The notes: generated by a model from the letters alone, not told the origin. DNA of 14,427 nt from Bacteroidales bacterium (GCA_003557805.1 PWNY01000290.1:1-14427); one strand, 5' to 3'. Shown: positions 7,623 through 14,427, numbered from the stretch's first letter. Translations and numbers: made by a program.

Positions 7623-10600
7623 TTAAAAGGATGCGTTGATACCAAAGGGGATGGTTCTGGCAAATGGATAAAATGCAGCATCAATACCTGTATCAATTAC
7701 AGATCCGCTGGTAACTTCAGGGGTGTATCCGTCATATCCGGTTAGTGTAAACAGGTTGTTGCCATTTGCATATACCCTTAAATTTCGCAGCCCAAGCCTG
7801 CTTGTAACTTCGGGGCTCAGTGTGTAGCCAACAGTCAGGTTTTGCAGTTTCAGGAAACTCCCATCCTCTATGAAAAAGTCTGAAACATTGTAGTTGTGGC
7901 CTCCATTTGTAATTCTTGGATAAGAGTTTGTAGATCCTTCACCTGTCCATCGGTTCAGGTCCGACTTTTCGAAATTAGGAGTTCCGAACCGGGCCTGTTT
8001 TTTGGCGTTATAGATTTTGTTTCCATACTGGCCTGTAAACCCGGCGTTGATGTCAAAACCCCGATATCCGGCCTCAAAGTTAAAAGAGAAGAGATAGTCT
8101 GGAATGGGTGAACCCAGGAATGTGCGGTCGTCTGTGGTTATTTCCCCGTCTCCGGTGAGATCTCTAAACCTGATATCACCAGGCTGCTCATTTCCCATTA
8201 ATGGGCCTGCGTCTATTTCATCCTGGTTTTGAAAGATACCGTCCATCTGGTATCCAAAGAAAGACCCTATCGGCTGGCCAACCACAGGTTTTGTTGCCAG
8301 CATTCCGCCAACTCCTACGCCACCGCCGAATATATCTTCGTTTCCGCGACCCAGCGACAGTACTTCATTATTAATTGTTGTGGCATTTACCCCAATTCCA
8401 TAAAAGAAATTTCCGTGGGTATCTGACCAGTTAAGTGTTAATTCAAGTCCATGGTTCTTCACCTCTGCAGCATTTATGAAAGGAGAAGGAGTTGCCCCCA
8501 CGTAGCCCGGAATCGGTACACGAACCAGGATACCATCGGTTACCCGATCATAATACTCAAACTCACCTCTCAGTCTGCTATCGAAAAATTCCATTTCAAT
8601 TCCCAGGTTAAGCTGAGTGGTTTCTTCCCAGCGGATTTGCGGATTGGCAGGGCTGATCGGGGGTGCTCCAAAATTCACACTCTCATCCGCACCAAATATT
8701 GCATTCAGATTTCCGCTTACCGTTGCTGTACCGGGATAAAAATCTATTTTATCATTTCCGGTTACACCCCAGCTTCCCCGAAGTTTTAATCGAGTTAACC
8801 AATCGGGATCGGGCATAAAATTTTCTTCGGAGATTATCCAGCCTAATGCAAATGAAGGAAACCAGCCGTACCGGTTATCAGCGCCAAACCTTGAGGAACC
8901 ATCCCGCCGAATTGTAGCCGTTGCCAGATAACGTTCTCTGTAGTTGTAATTGATCCGCCCCAGGAAAGACTCCATTCCCCATGATCCGGCTGAGTTGCTA
9001 TTGGAAACTCCTTCGCTGTCATCTCCGGCATTTAAATACCAGAGTGATGGATCATCACCCACAATTCCAATTCTGCCGCCACTCAGATTTTCGGTTTCAA
9101 ATTCTTCAATTGTGTAACCGATGAGTGCATCAATTCTGTGATTACGAATTTGCTCCTGGTAATTCAGAGTGTTTTCCCACAGGATATTTGTAGAAAAGTT
9201 GTTAAATACACTCAGAGAAGTTTGGTCACTATTTTGAATAGGAGATACAAAATAGATCGGAGAGTAATTTCTTCCCTCTGTCCGGTTGGCATCTAATCCA
9301 AAATTGCTTCTGAACTGGAAAAAATCCAGGAAATAAATATTCGCAAAAACATTTCCTGTAATTCTGTTACGGGTATTTTCATTATTACTGTTATACTCGA
9401 ACTGCGCAACCGGATTTCCTACCGAAGCTCTCACATCCGTAGGGGAGTAGTCTCCATCTTCAGTAAATACAGGAATAGTTGGATCGCCCCGATAAGCTGA
9501 GCCTAATACACCGGGTGCATTTTGATATGATTCATATACAAGAGCGAGATTATGGCCAATCTGGAAATCATCGGTAACGTAATAATCATTATTCAGCCGA
9601 AGTGAAATTCTGTCGAGGTAGTTTTCATGGATAATTCCATCCTGTGTGGAATAGCTTGCACTTACATTAAAAGAAGTTCTTTCGGTTCCGCCTGATGCTG
9701 AAACATTCAGGTTTTGGATCGGTGCTGTTCTGAATATCTGGTTTTGCCAGTTGGTTCCCTCCCCAAACTCATCAGGGTCTTCAAATGGCTGTACATTTCC
9801 CTCATTTACTGCCACTTCGTTGGCAAGTGTAGCATATTCCTGCGCATTAGTTACAGGAACGGTGCGCGCAACATTTTGAAATCCGCGGTAATAGTTGATT
9901 GAAAACTCTGTAGGACGCTCAAGCCCTGCTCTTTTGGTTGTTATCAGGATTACCCCATTGGCTCCCCTCGCACCGTATATTGCCGTGGCCGATGCATCTT
10001 TTAGAATATCTACCGATTCAATATCATTCGCGTTCAGAAAATTGATGTTATCGGTTGTCATTCCATCTACTACAAACAGAGGAGATGCATCTCCAAGGGT
10101 TCCCACGCCCCGTATTCTTATCACTGAACCGGCACCGGGTGCTCCGGAGGCAGGCGTTACCTGAACCCCGGCTGCAACTCCCTGCAAAGCCTGATCTACC
10201 GATTGTGTTGCGATACGGGAGATTCGGTCACCTTCAACACGGGAAACAGAACCGGTTACATCTCTGCGGCGTTGTGTTCCATAACCAACTACTACCAAAT
10301 CTTCGCCCACAAGCTCCATTTCAGAAAGGGCAACATTAATTTCCCTCCTTCCATCAACATCAACCCGCTTCGTTTGGTATCCAATAAATGAGAATACGAG
10401 AGTTTGATCTGATGATGGGATGGTTAGCTGATATCGGCCATCCGGGCCGGTTGATGTTCCGATGGTGGTTCCTTCTATAAAAACATTTACGCCGGGCATT
10501 GGCTCTTCTGTAGCCTCATCAGTTACTACGCCTTCAACCTGATGCTGAGCCGAAAGCAGGGAAGCGCTTCCGGTGATAAGAAAAAGTAAGATTAAAGTGG

Positions 10601-10637
10601 TGGTAAAAGTAATTAGCGATTGTATCCTGTTTTCCAT
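7623..10637 (-). CDS. susC: SusC/RagA TonB-linked outer-membrane transporter
   Basis: A 1004-residue TonB-dependent transporter, the pore partner of the following SusD. Residues 1-30 are a signal peptide (cleavage near LLSAQ). A carboxypeptidase-regulatory-like beta domain follows (VEGVVTDEATEEPMPGVNV to about 120), then a TonB-box-like region (DLVVVGYGTQRRRDVTG) and the plug (about 125-235) with the SusC signature SATAIYGARGANGVILITTK. The remainder is the beta-barrel, closing with a terminal Phe (GINASF). There is no STN domain, so it is not expected to signal through an anti-sigma factor; control is more likely through the LacI protein encoded nearby. GAGG lies seven bases before the ATG. 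It is the first gene of the operon, followed 10 bp later by the SusD gene. Beta-1,2-glucan oligosaccharides as cargo are inferred from the neighbours. Confidence 0.96.
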   Translation of the reverse strand: MENRIQSLITFTTTLILLFLITGSASLLSAQHQVEGVVTDEATEEPMPGVNVFIEGTTIGTSTGPDGRYQLTIPSSDQTLVFSFIGYQTKRVDVDGRREINVALSEMELVGEDLVVVGYGTQRRRDVTGSVSRVEGDRISRIATQSVDQALQGVAAGVQVTPASGAPGAGSVIRIRGVGTLGDASPLFVVDGMTTDNINFLNANDIESVDILKDASATAIYGARGANGVILITTKRAGLERPTEFSINYYRGFQNVARTVPVTNAQEYATLANEVAVNEGNVQPFEDPDEFGEGTNWQNQIFRTAPIQNLNVSASGGTERTSFNVSASYSTQDGIIHENYLDRISLRLNNDYYVTDDFQIGHNLALVYESYQNAPGVLGSAYRGDPTIPVFTEDGDYSPTDVRASVGNPVAQFEYNSNNENTRNRITGNVFANIYFLDFFQFRSNFGLDANRTEGRNYSPIYFVSPIQNSDQTSLSVFNNFSTNILWENTLNYQEQIRNHRIDALIGYTIEEFETENLSGGRIGIVGDDPSLWYLNAGDDSEGVSNSNSAGSWGMESFLGRINYNYRERYLATATIRRDGSSRFGADNRYGWFPSFALGWIISEENFMPDPDWLTRLKLRGSWGVTGNDKIDFYPGTATVSGNLNAIFGADESVNFGAPPISPANPQIRWEETTQLNLGIEMEFFDSRLRGEFEYYDRVTDGILVRVPIPGYVGATPSPFINAAEVKNHGLELTLNWSDTHGNFFYGIGVNATTINNEVLSLGRGNEDIFGGGVGVGGMLATKPVVGQPIGSFFGYQMDGIFQNQDEIDAGPLMGNEQPGDIRFRDLTGDGEITTDDRTFLGSPIPDYLFSFNFEAGYRGFDINAGFTGQYGNKIYNAKKQARFGTPNFEKSDLNRWTGEGSTNSYPRITNGGHNYNVSDFFIEDGSFLKLQNLTVGYTLSPEVTSRLGLRNLRVYANGNNLFTLTGYDGYTPEVTSGSVIDTGIDAAFYPFARTIPFGINASF

Positions 10638-10716
10638 AGCTGCCTCAAAATTCTGGTTAATTAGATTGTTTTGAAGTTAGATGAAATGCAGATTATTATG
10701 AGAGTAAGGGATGTTC

Positions 10717-10743
10717 TATGCAAAAAATTTAATTTTTTGCATA
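10717..10743. promoter_or_regulatory. 27-bp near-perfect palindrome, candidate operator for susC
   Basis: Two 13-bp perfect arms (TATGCAAAAAATT and its complement) flank a single central base. It carries TGCAAAA/TTTTGCA half-sites at both ends and covers the -7 box of the best candidate susC promoter, as expected of a repressor site. Binding by the LacI-family protein encoded at 12571-13569 is inferred. The odd number of bases and the AT centre differ from the classical CG-centred LacI operator. Confidence 0.55.
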
Positions 10744-10753
10744 ATCTTGCAAA
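10724..10753 (-). promoter_or_regulatory. Candidate Bacteroidota-type promoter for the susC operon
   Basis: On the minus strand TTTG (10753-10750) is followed after 18 nt by TAAATTTT (10731-10724), which matches the -33/-7 consensus TTTG and TAnnTTTG with one mismatch. Transcription would begin near 10717 and give a leader of roughly 80 nt. In such AT-rich DNA similar matches arise easily, so this rests mainly on position and spacing. Confidence 0.4.
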
Positions 10754-10903
10754 TTCAACTTATTCAAAACTGTCTTTAAATCACACTTTGCAATGCAACT
10801 CATGCTGTATTGTAATGCAAAAATGTGGATTTTAAAAGAAATTCAATAAATAAATTCACTCTTAACGTTTCTGTAATGTGCAATAAAAGAATAACTCAAC
10901 ATT

Positions 10904-10923
10904 TTTTGCACTTTTCGTTTGCA
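10904..10923. promoter_or_regulatory. TTTTGCA-N7-TTTGCA element upstream of the first GH144 gene
   Basis: Two TTTGCA motifs with a 13-bp period, ending 173 bp before the GH144 start codon. The same 20-bp pattern, with three differences, ends 182 bp before the second GH144 start (13954-13973). The surrounding DNA of the two regions is not otherwise alike, which argues for a kept regulatory site. A further TGCAA lies 28 bp upstream in inverted orientation. Which protein binds it is unknown; the local LacI regulator is the first candidate. Confidence 0.5.
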
Positions 10924-11096
10924 TTACTTTATTTATCTTCGATGCAGGGTATTTGAAAAAGTTCTTAATTGGTTAATTAATCAATGTATTCTTAAATCTG
11001 ATCTCCTCCTTGGTTCTGCTCACTCACTGTAATATCAATCTGACACTGCTAAATATTCTGCCATCACGTAAACAAATCACTCCTTAAGTAAACTTA

Positions 11097-12464
11097 ATGA
11101 TGAAATTGAGACCTCATATATATCGCTGTTTTAGTTTAATCCTGATCTTTTTCATACCACTTATACTATTCCAATCGTGTAATGAAGATTCAGGTCAGGT
11201 AACTGAGCAGCAGGAATTTTCAGATGAAGAGTTGCTTGATATTGTTCAGGAAGCCACTTTCCAATACTTTTGGGATGGTGCTGAGCCCAATTCCGGTATG
11301 GCTCGTGAACGGTACCACATGGATGGTGAATATCCGCTGGATGACCGGGATGTAGTGACAGCCGGTGGTTCAGGTTTTGGACTTATGGCTATTATAGTTG
11401 GTGCGGAAAGAGGTTTTATTACCCGGGAGCAAGCTGTGGAGCGCTTCGAGCGGATAGTCACATTTCTTGAAGATGCTGACAGATTTCAGGGCGTTTGGCC
11501 CCACTGGATGCATGGTGAGACGGGTGAAGCACAAGCGTTCAGCCCGAATGATGACGGAGCTGACCTGGTAGAAACTGCACTTTTGGCGCAGGGGTTACTC
11601 ACAGTTAAGCAGTACCTGATTGATGGCACAGATAAAGAACAGGAAATTGCAGAACGAATCGATAACATCTGGCGGGAAATTGAATGGAACTGGGATACAA
11701 GGGACGGGGAAAACGTTTTGTACTGGCACTGGTCACCCAATCATGGCTGGGAAATGGATCACCCTATTCACGGATACGATGAAGCATTGATTACCTATGT
11801 GCTGGCTGCGTCTTCTCCAACTCATCCTATCGACCCGGAAGTTTACCACGAGGGCTGGGCCCGTGGCGGGGATATTGTGCTCGAAAATCATGAGGCATAT
11901 GGTTACTCGCTTCCATTGAAACATAACGGAGCTGAAGATTATAGCGGTCCGTTGTTTTGGGCGCATTACTCATATTTAGGGCTGGATCCCAGGAATCTTG
12001 AAGACAGATATGCTAATTATTGGGAAAACAATCGTAATCACACACTTATTCACTACGAATATGCTAAAGAAAATCCTTATGATTTCAAGGGGTATGGCGA
12101 AAATCTATGGGGATTTACATCAAGTTATTCAATAGATGGCTATGCAGGTCACAAACCCCATGTAGTTGATCATGGTGTCATCAGCCCAACAGCAGCACTT
12201 TCATCTTTTCCTTACACACCTGATGAATCGATGAAGATGCTCAGGTATCTGTATGAGAATCATCGTGATAAGCTTTTTTGCCCGTATGGGTTTTATGACG
12301 CTTTTAGTTTTGAACACGATTGGTTTCCTGAACGCTATCTTGCAATCGATCAGGGTCCAATAGTGGTTATGATTGAAAACCACAGAACCGGGCTTCTGTG
12401 GGATCTTTTCATGACAAATGAAGATGTCCTTAACGGTTTGGAACGGCTGGATTTTTCCTGGTAA
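11097..12464 (+). CDS. GH144-type beta-1,2-glucanase lipoprotein (glucoamylase-like fold)
   Basis: A 455-residue protein of the glycoside hydrolase 144 / Glycoamylase (PF10091) type, whose characterised members are endo-beta-1,2-glucanases or sophorose-releasing exo-enzymes. The signal peptide ends in FQSC with Cys28, so it should be a lipoprotein, with acidic residues after the Cys (CNED). The catalytic (alpha/alpha)6 domain fills residues about 42-450. Recognisable parts are LLDIVQEATFQYFWDGAEP, PNSGMARERYH, the acidic stretch N151-D-D-G-A-D156-L-V-E159, ENLWGFTSSYSIDGY, GVISPTAALSSFPY and IDQGPIVVMIENHRTGLLWD. Exact catalytic residues are not assigned here. It is transcribed away from susC and presumably shares its inducer. 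A second ATG follows immediately; no Shine-Dalgarno is visible. Family call is firm; endo versus exo action cannot be told from sequence alone. Confidence 0.88.
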   Translation: MMKLRPHIYRCFSLILIFFIPLILFQSCNEDSGQVTEQQEFSDEELLDIVQEATFQYFWDGAEPNSGMARERYHMDGEYPLDDRDVVTAGGSGFGLMAIIVGAERGFITREQAVERFERIVTFLEDADRFQGVWPHWMHGETGEAQAFSPNDDGADLVETALLAQGLLTVKQYLIDGTDKEQEIAERIDNIWREIEWNWDTRDGENVLYWHWSPNHGWEMDHPIHGYDEALITYVLAASSPTHPIDPEVYHEGWARGGDIVLENHEAYGYSLPLKHNGAEDYSGPLFWAHYSYLGLDPRNLEDRYANYWENNRNHTLIHYEYAKENPYDFKGYGENLWGFTSSYSIDGYAGHKPHVVDHGVISPTAALSSFPYTPDESMKMLRYLYENHRDKLFCPYGFYDAFSFEHDWFPERYLAIDQGPIVVMIENHRTGLLWDLFMTNEDVLNGLERLDFSW

Positions 12465-12471
12465 TGTTGCC

Positions 12472-12534
12472 TGCAGAATACCGGATGTAGCTCTGACTGA
12501 CCTGCTGCTTCCTTCTGCAATACAACCCTACATC
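12472..12534 (+). other. Interleaved inverted repeats in the convergent intergenic region
   Basis: Between the GH144 stop and the end of the LacI gene, TGCAGAA (12472-12478) pairs with TTCTGCA (12513-12519), and GATGTAG (12484-12490) pairs with CTACATC (12528-12534). The order A-B-A'-B' is that of a pseudoknot at the 3' end of the GH144 transcript. There is no T tract, so I do not call a standard terminator here. Chance is possible for 7-bp arms. Confidence 0.25.
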
Positions 12535-12570
12535 TCTAGCTTTAAGGCTGCTGAGTTAATAAAACAGATG

Positions 12571-13569
12571 CTAAGTGGTTTCGCGATGAGAGACTGATAC
12601 AGGCACAAAACTCAGCATATTTGAATCGAGATCTGTTTGCTGAATTCTCTCATATAAAGCTTTTATGGTAGCATCACCAAGCTTTTGATAGTCAGTATGA
12701 ATTGATGAGATTTTCGGATAGGTAAATAGGTTGTTGGGAAGATCATCATAGCCGATTATTGCAACATCTTCCGGAATATCAAACTCACTTTCTTTGGCTG
12801 ATTGAAGAAAGCCATACGCCATGCTGTCGTTGCTTGCAAAAATTGCTTCCGGTAATTCGGTTGCATTTTTAAAGGTTTCAAATGCTTTAACGCCGGAATT
12901 AAATGTGAAATCTCCATTGCAAACCCAAACAAGCTCCATCTTATTTTGCTGTTGAATATAATCATTGAACACATTTCTCCTGAATCTTGATTCGGATCTT
13001 ACAGAAGGCCCCAGAATGATACCAACTTTGTCATATCCTTGATGGAAAAAATGATCAGCCGCTAAAAACCCGCCTGAATAACTATCGAACGTAACGGTAG
13101 GAAATATCGGGTTTTCTATAAGAGAGTTTGAAACAATCGGGTATTTATTTGGCAGCATGGAGCGAATTTTTTCATACCCCTCTCTTCTGAGCTCCGGCAC
13201 GAAGAGTATTATTCCGTCATAGTATTCAGATGACATGTTTTTTATAACCTTCAAAAGTTCCTTTTCATGATTTTCTACGGCTGTCAGAAATAATCGTGCA
13301 TCATTTTGCCTGGCCGATTTATTTAAACCGTGGAAAAAACTTGAATAAAACTCCCCTTCATGAAAACCGGTACCCACAAGTGCAATATTCAGAGTATCAC
13401 TGGATGAAGTTGTTTTGCTCTTCGTTAATTTATAATCAAGCTTCTCTGCACTTTCTAAAACTTTCTTTTGAGTTTTTACGCTGATCTTATGCGATCCATT
13501 TAAAACTCTTGAAACAGTTGAGACCGAAAAACCGGTATCGTCGGCTATATCTTTAAGTACTACTTTCAT
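12571..13569 (-). CDS. LacI-family transcriptional regulator
   Basis: A 332-residue regulator of standard length. Residues 1-50 are a LacI helix-turn-helix (VVLKDIADDTGFSVSTVSRVLNGSHKISVKT). From about residue 65 a periplasmic-binding-protein-like sensor domain follows (NIALVGTGFHEGEFYSSFFHG, YDGIILFVPE, PTVTFDSYSGGFLAADHFF, YDKVGIILG, ASNDSMAYGF, DVAIIGYDDLPNNLFTYPKISSI), the usual arrangement for sensing a sugar. The linker reads DYKLTKSKTTSSSDTL and lacks the N..AR.L hinge-helix motif of most LacI proteins. It is convergent with the GH144 gene and divergent from the second one. It probably controls the glucan genes through the TGCAAAA-rich sites; a TTTGCAA motif at 13585-13591, about 16 bp upstream of its own start, would allow autoregulation. 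The start is the only ATG that retains the full helix-turn-helix. Confidence 0.94.
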   Translation of the reverse strand: MKVVLKDIADDTGFSVSTVSRVLNGSHKISVKTQKKVLESAEKLDYKLTKSKTTSSSDTLNIALVGTGFHEGEFYSSFFHGLNKSARQNDARLFLTAVENHEKELLKVIKNMSSEYYDGIILFVPELRREGYEKIRSMLPNKYPIVSNSLIENPIFPTVTFDSYSGGFLAADHFFHQGYDKVGIILGPSVRSESRFRRNVFNDYIQQQNKMELVWVCNGDFTFNSGVKAFETFKNATELPEAIFASNDSMAYGFLQSAKESEFDIPEDVAIIGYDDLPNNLFTYPKISSIHTDYQKLGDATIKALYERIQQTDLDSNMLSFVPVSVSHRETT

Positions 13570-14155
13570 ACTCTGCTATTCAGGTTTGCAATAATAATCC
13601 GTCTATATAACTATCCGCGCATCAGCGGTCGGGTACAGTCGTCTTTTGTTATTACACTAATTTTTGTAGTCAAAAACAAAGTCTCAGGTATTAACAAGGT
13701 TTTTCCCATCTCGGAAAATCGACCAAAAATAGAAAGGTTGTCAGAATTTCCATATTTGCTTAATTGGATAACAACCTTTGAGTTGCACAAACATTGCATT
13801 ATCAAGTGATTAAGAAATTAAACTATTTGCACAAACACAAACGGTTAAAAAAATTGATAATTCTATAAATAAAGCCAAAATCTCAATATAATCAGGGGAT
13901 ACAGATATATTAACCGAATGATTTTATGCAAAAATTAGGCATTATGGAAGATCTTTTGCATTTTTATTTTGCACACGAAATCCCAACCCACTCAGTTTTC
14001 CAGGTGTAGCCGAAAAACTACCTTGATTTAGAATCTTCACATTTCGGTTGAGGCTGAAATTGAACTCGAACAGTAATTATATGGGTCTGTCAGGGTACAC
14101 ACCTATTCTGTGACTCAATGCAAAGGAAGTTAATTTTATTGCGATACAAATTCTT
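13570..14155. promoter_or_regulatory. Divergent LacI regulator / second GH144 regulatory region
   Basis: A 586-bp gene-free AT-rich region. It contains a perfect 9-bp inverted repeat (AAAGGTTGT 13733-13741, ACAACCTTT 13771-13779), an 11-bp direct repeat TTGCACAAACA at 13783-13793 and 13827-13837 (44 bp apart), and TGCAAAA/TTTTGCA 7-mers at 13927, 13954 and 13967. The weak minus-strand frame at 13611-13805 has no protein-like composition and I do not call it. No confident promoter was found in either direction. Confidence 0.5.
13954..13973. promoter_or_regulatory. TTTTGCA-N7-TTTGCA element upstream of the second GH144 gene
   Basis: Counterpart of the element at 10904-10923, agreeing at 17 of 20 positions, and ending 182 bp before the start codon. 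A TGCAAAA 7-mer in opposite orientation lies 30 bp upstream (13927-13933), so the region also forms a 7-bp inverted repeat with a 20-nt spacer. Confidence 0.5.
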
Positions 14156-14427
14156 ATGAATACATCACGAAACATCTCAAGTATTATCCTTTTGTTTTTT
14201 CTTTTTACAGCAGGTGCTGTTTTTACTACTTCCTGCAGTGATACCACTTCGGTTAATGATTCTGATATCGTTAATGGCAACGGAGATAATGGAAACGGAA
14301 ATGGTAATGGTAATGGCCAGATTACTGATGATGAACTGCTTGACATAGTTCAGGAGGCAACTTTTAAATATTTTTGGGATGGGGCAGAACCCAACTCAGG
14401 CATGGCACGCGAGCGGTATCATCTCGA
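14156..14427 (+). CDS. Second GH144-type beta-1,2-glucanase lipoprotein (5' part, runs off the window)
   Basis: The first 90 codons of a second GH144-type enzyme; the frame is open to the window edge. Residues 1-27 form a lipoprotein signal (hydrophobic LLFFLFTAGAVFTTSC, with Cys27). Next come a short acidic segment (SDTTSVNDSD) and an Asn-Gly repeat linker (about residues 40-55), and then the GH144 N-terminus: DDELLDIVQEATFKYFWDGA and PNSGMARERYH. Over the last 33 residues it differs from the upstream GH144 protein at three positions only. The linker, absent from the first copy, would hold the catalytic domain away from the membrane. No Shine-Dalgarno lies close to the ATG; its ATGA overlaps the end of a possible 13-codon leader frame. 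Function beyond family is not decidable from this fragment. Confidence 0.9.
   Translation, partial: MNTSRNISSIILLFFLFTAGAVFTTSCSDTTSVNDSDIVNGNGDNGNGNGNGNGQITDDELLDIVQEATFKYFWDGAEPNSGMARERYHL

Larger units (their letters stand above)
10638..11096. promoter_or_regulatory. Divergent susC / GH144 regulatory region
   Basis: A gene-free, strongly AT-rich 459-bp stretch that must hold the outward promoters for the susC operon and the GH144 gene. It is dense in TGCAA/TTGCA motifs. Exact 7-mers TGCAAAA or TTTTGCA occur at 10719, 10735, 10816 and 10904, and a TTGCAATGCAA palindrome lies at 10788-10798. For the GH144 direction a weak candidate promoter is TTGG at 10969 with TAAATCTG at 10993-11000 (20-nt spacer), one mismatch from the Bacteroidota TAnnTTTG element. 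No reading frame in the region looks like a gene. Confidence 0.6.

Noticed and set aside
7613..7696. Longer start of the SusD-like gene at 7696
   Set aside because: It would overlap susC by 74 bp and place 28 extra residues before the lipoprotein signal; starts at 7612 or 7573 fit far better.
11084..11097. TTAAGT-AA-ACTTAA palindrome just before the GH144 ATG
   Set aside because: Short and AT-rich, no second copy before the other GH144 gene; could be chance, so not called an operator.
11486..11740. Minus-strand open frame of 84 codons inside the GH144 gene
   Set aside because: Antisense to conserved catalytic sequence, serine-rich composition, no recognisable protein.
13611..13805. Minus-strand 64-codon frame upstream of the LacI gene
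   Set aside because: No ribosome site, no domain-like composition, and it covers the repeat-rich regulatory region; most likely chance.

Overview
The window looks like a chromosomal piece of a Bacteroidota-type bacterium, most likely Balneolota or a close relative. The grounds are a SusC/SusD pair, a C-terminal type IX secretion (T9SS) sorting domain with the NYPNPFNPTT signature common in Balneolota, Rhodothermota and Ignavibacteria, an AT-rich intergenic style and mostly weak or absent Shine-Dalgarno sequences. No RNA genes, insertion sequences, CRISPR arrays or phage genes were seen.

Layout. Minus-strand genes fill 119-10637 and read as one polysaccharide-utilisation operon. In transcription order they are susC (10637 to 7623), a SusD-like lipoprotein with an internal PDZ domain (7612 to 5726), a small exported jelly-roll-like protein (5648 to 5040), a purple-acid-phosphatase-like metallophosphoesterase (5030 to 3402), a BglX-type GH3 beta-glucosidase (3390 to 1081) and a jelly-roll/T9SS protein (985 to 119). 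Gaps between genes are about 9-95 bp, and the operon ends in a strong stem-loop with a T tract at 61-96. Divergent from it is a GH144-type endo-beta-1,2-glucanase lipoprotein (11097-12464). A convergent LacI-family regulator follows (13569 to 12571). The start of a second, very similar GH144 lipoprotein runs off the right edge (14156 onward).

How the genes fit together (inference from family knowledge). GH144 enzymes cut beta-1,2-glucan, and several GH3 enzymes from such loci finish sophorose and beta-1,2-glucooligosaccharides. SusC/SusD would import the oligosaccharides, the two small non-catalytic proteins may bind glycan, and the LacI protein would sense a product. The phosphoesterase is the unusual member. 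Natural beta-1,2-glucans (osmoregulated periplasmic glucans and cyclic beta-1,2-glucans of proteobacteria) often carry phosphoglycerol or similar groups, so the locus may be built to eat decorated bacterial glucans.

Regulation. The two long intergenic regions (10638-11096 and 13570-14155) are rich in TGCAAAA/TTTTGCA half-sites. A long palindrome overlaps the best candidate susC promoter, and a matching 20-bp element lies 173 and 182 bp upstream of the two GH144 start codons. These are candidate operators of the LacI-family protein, whose hinge region is atypical.
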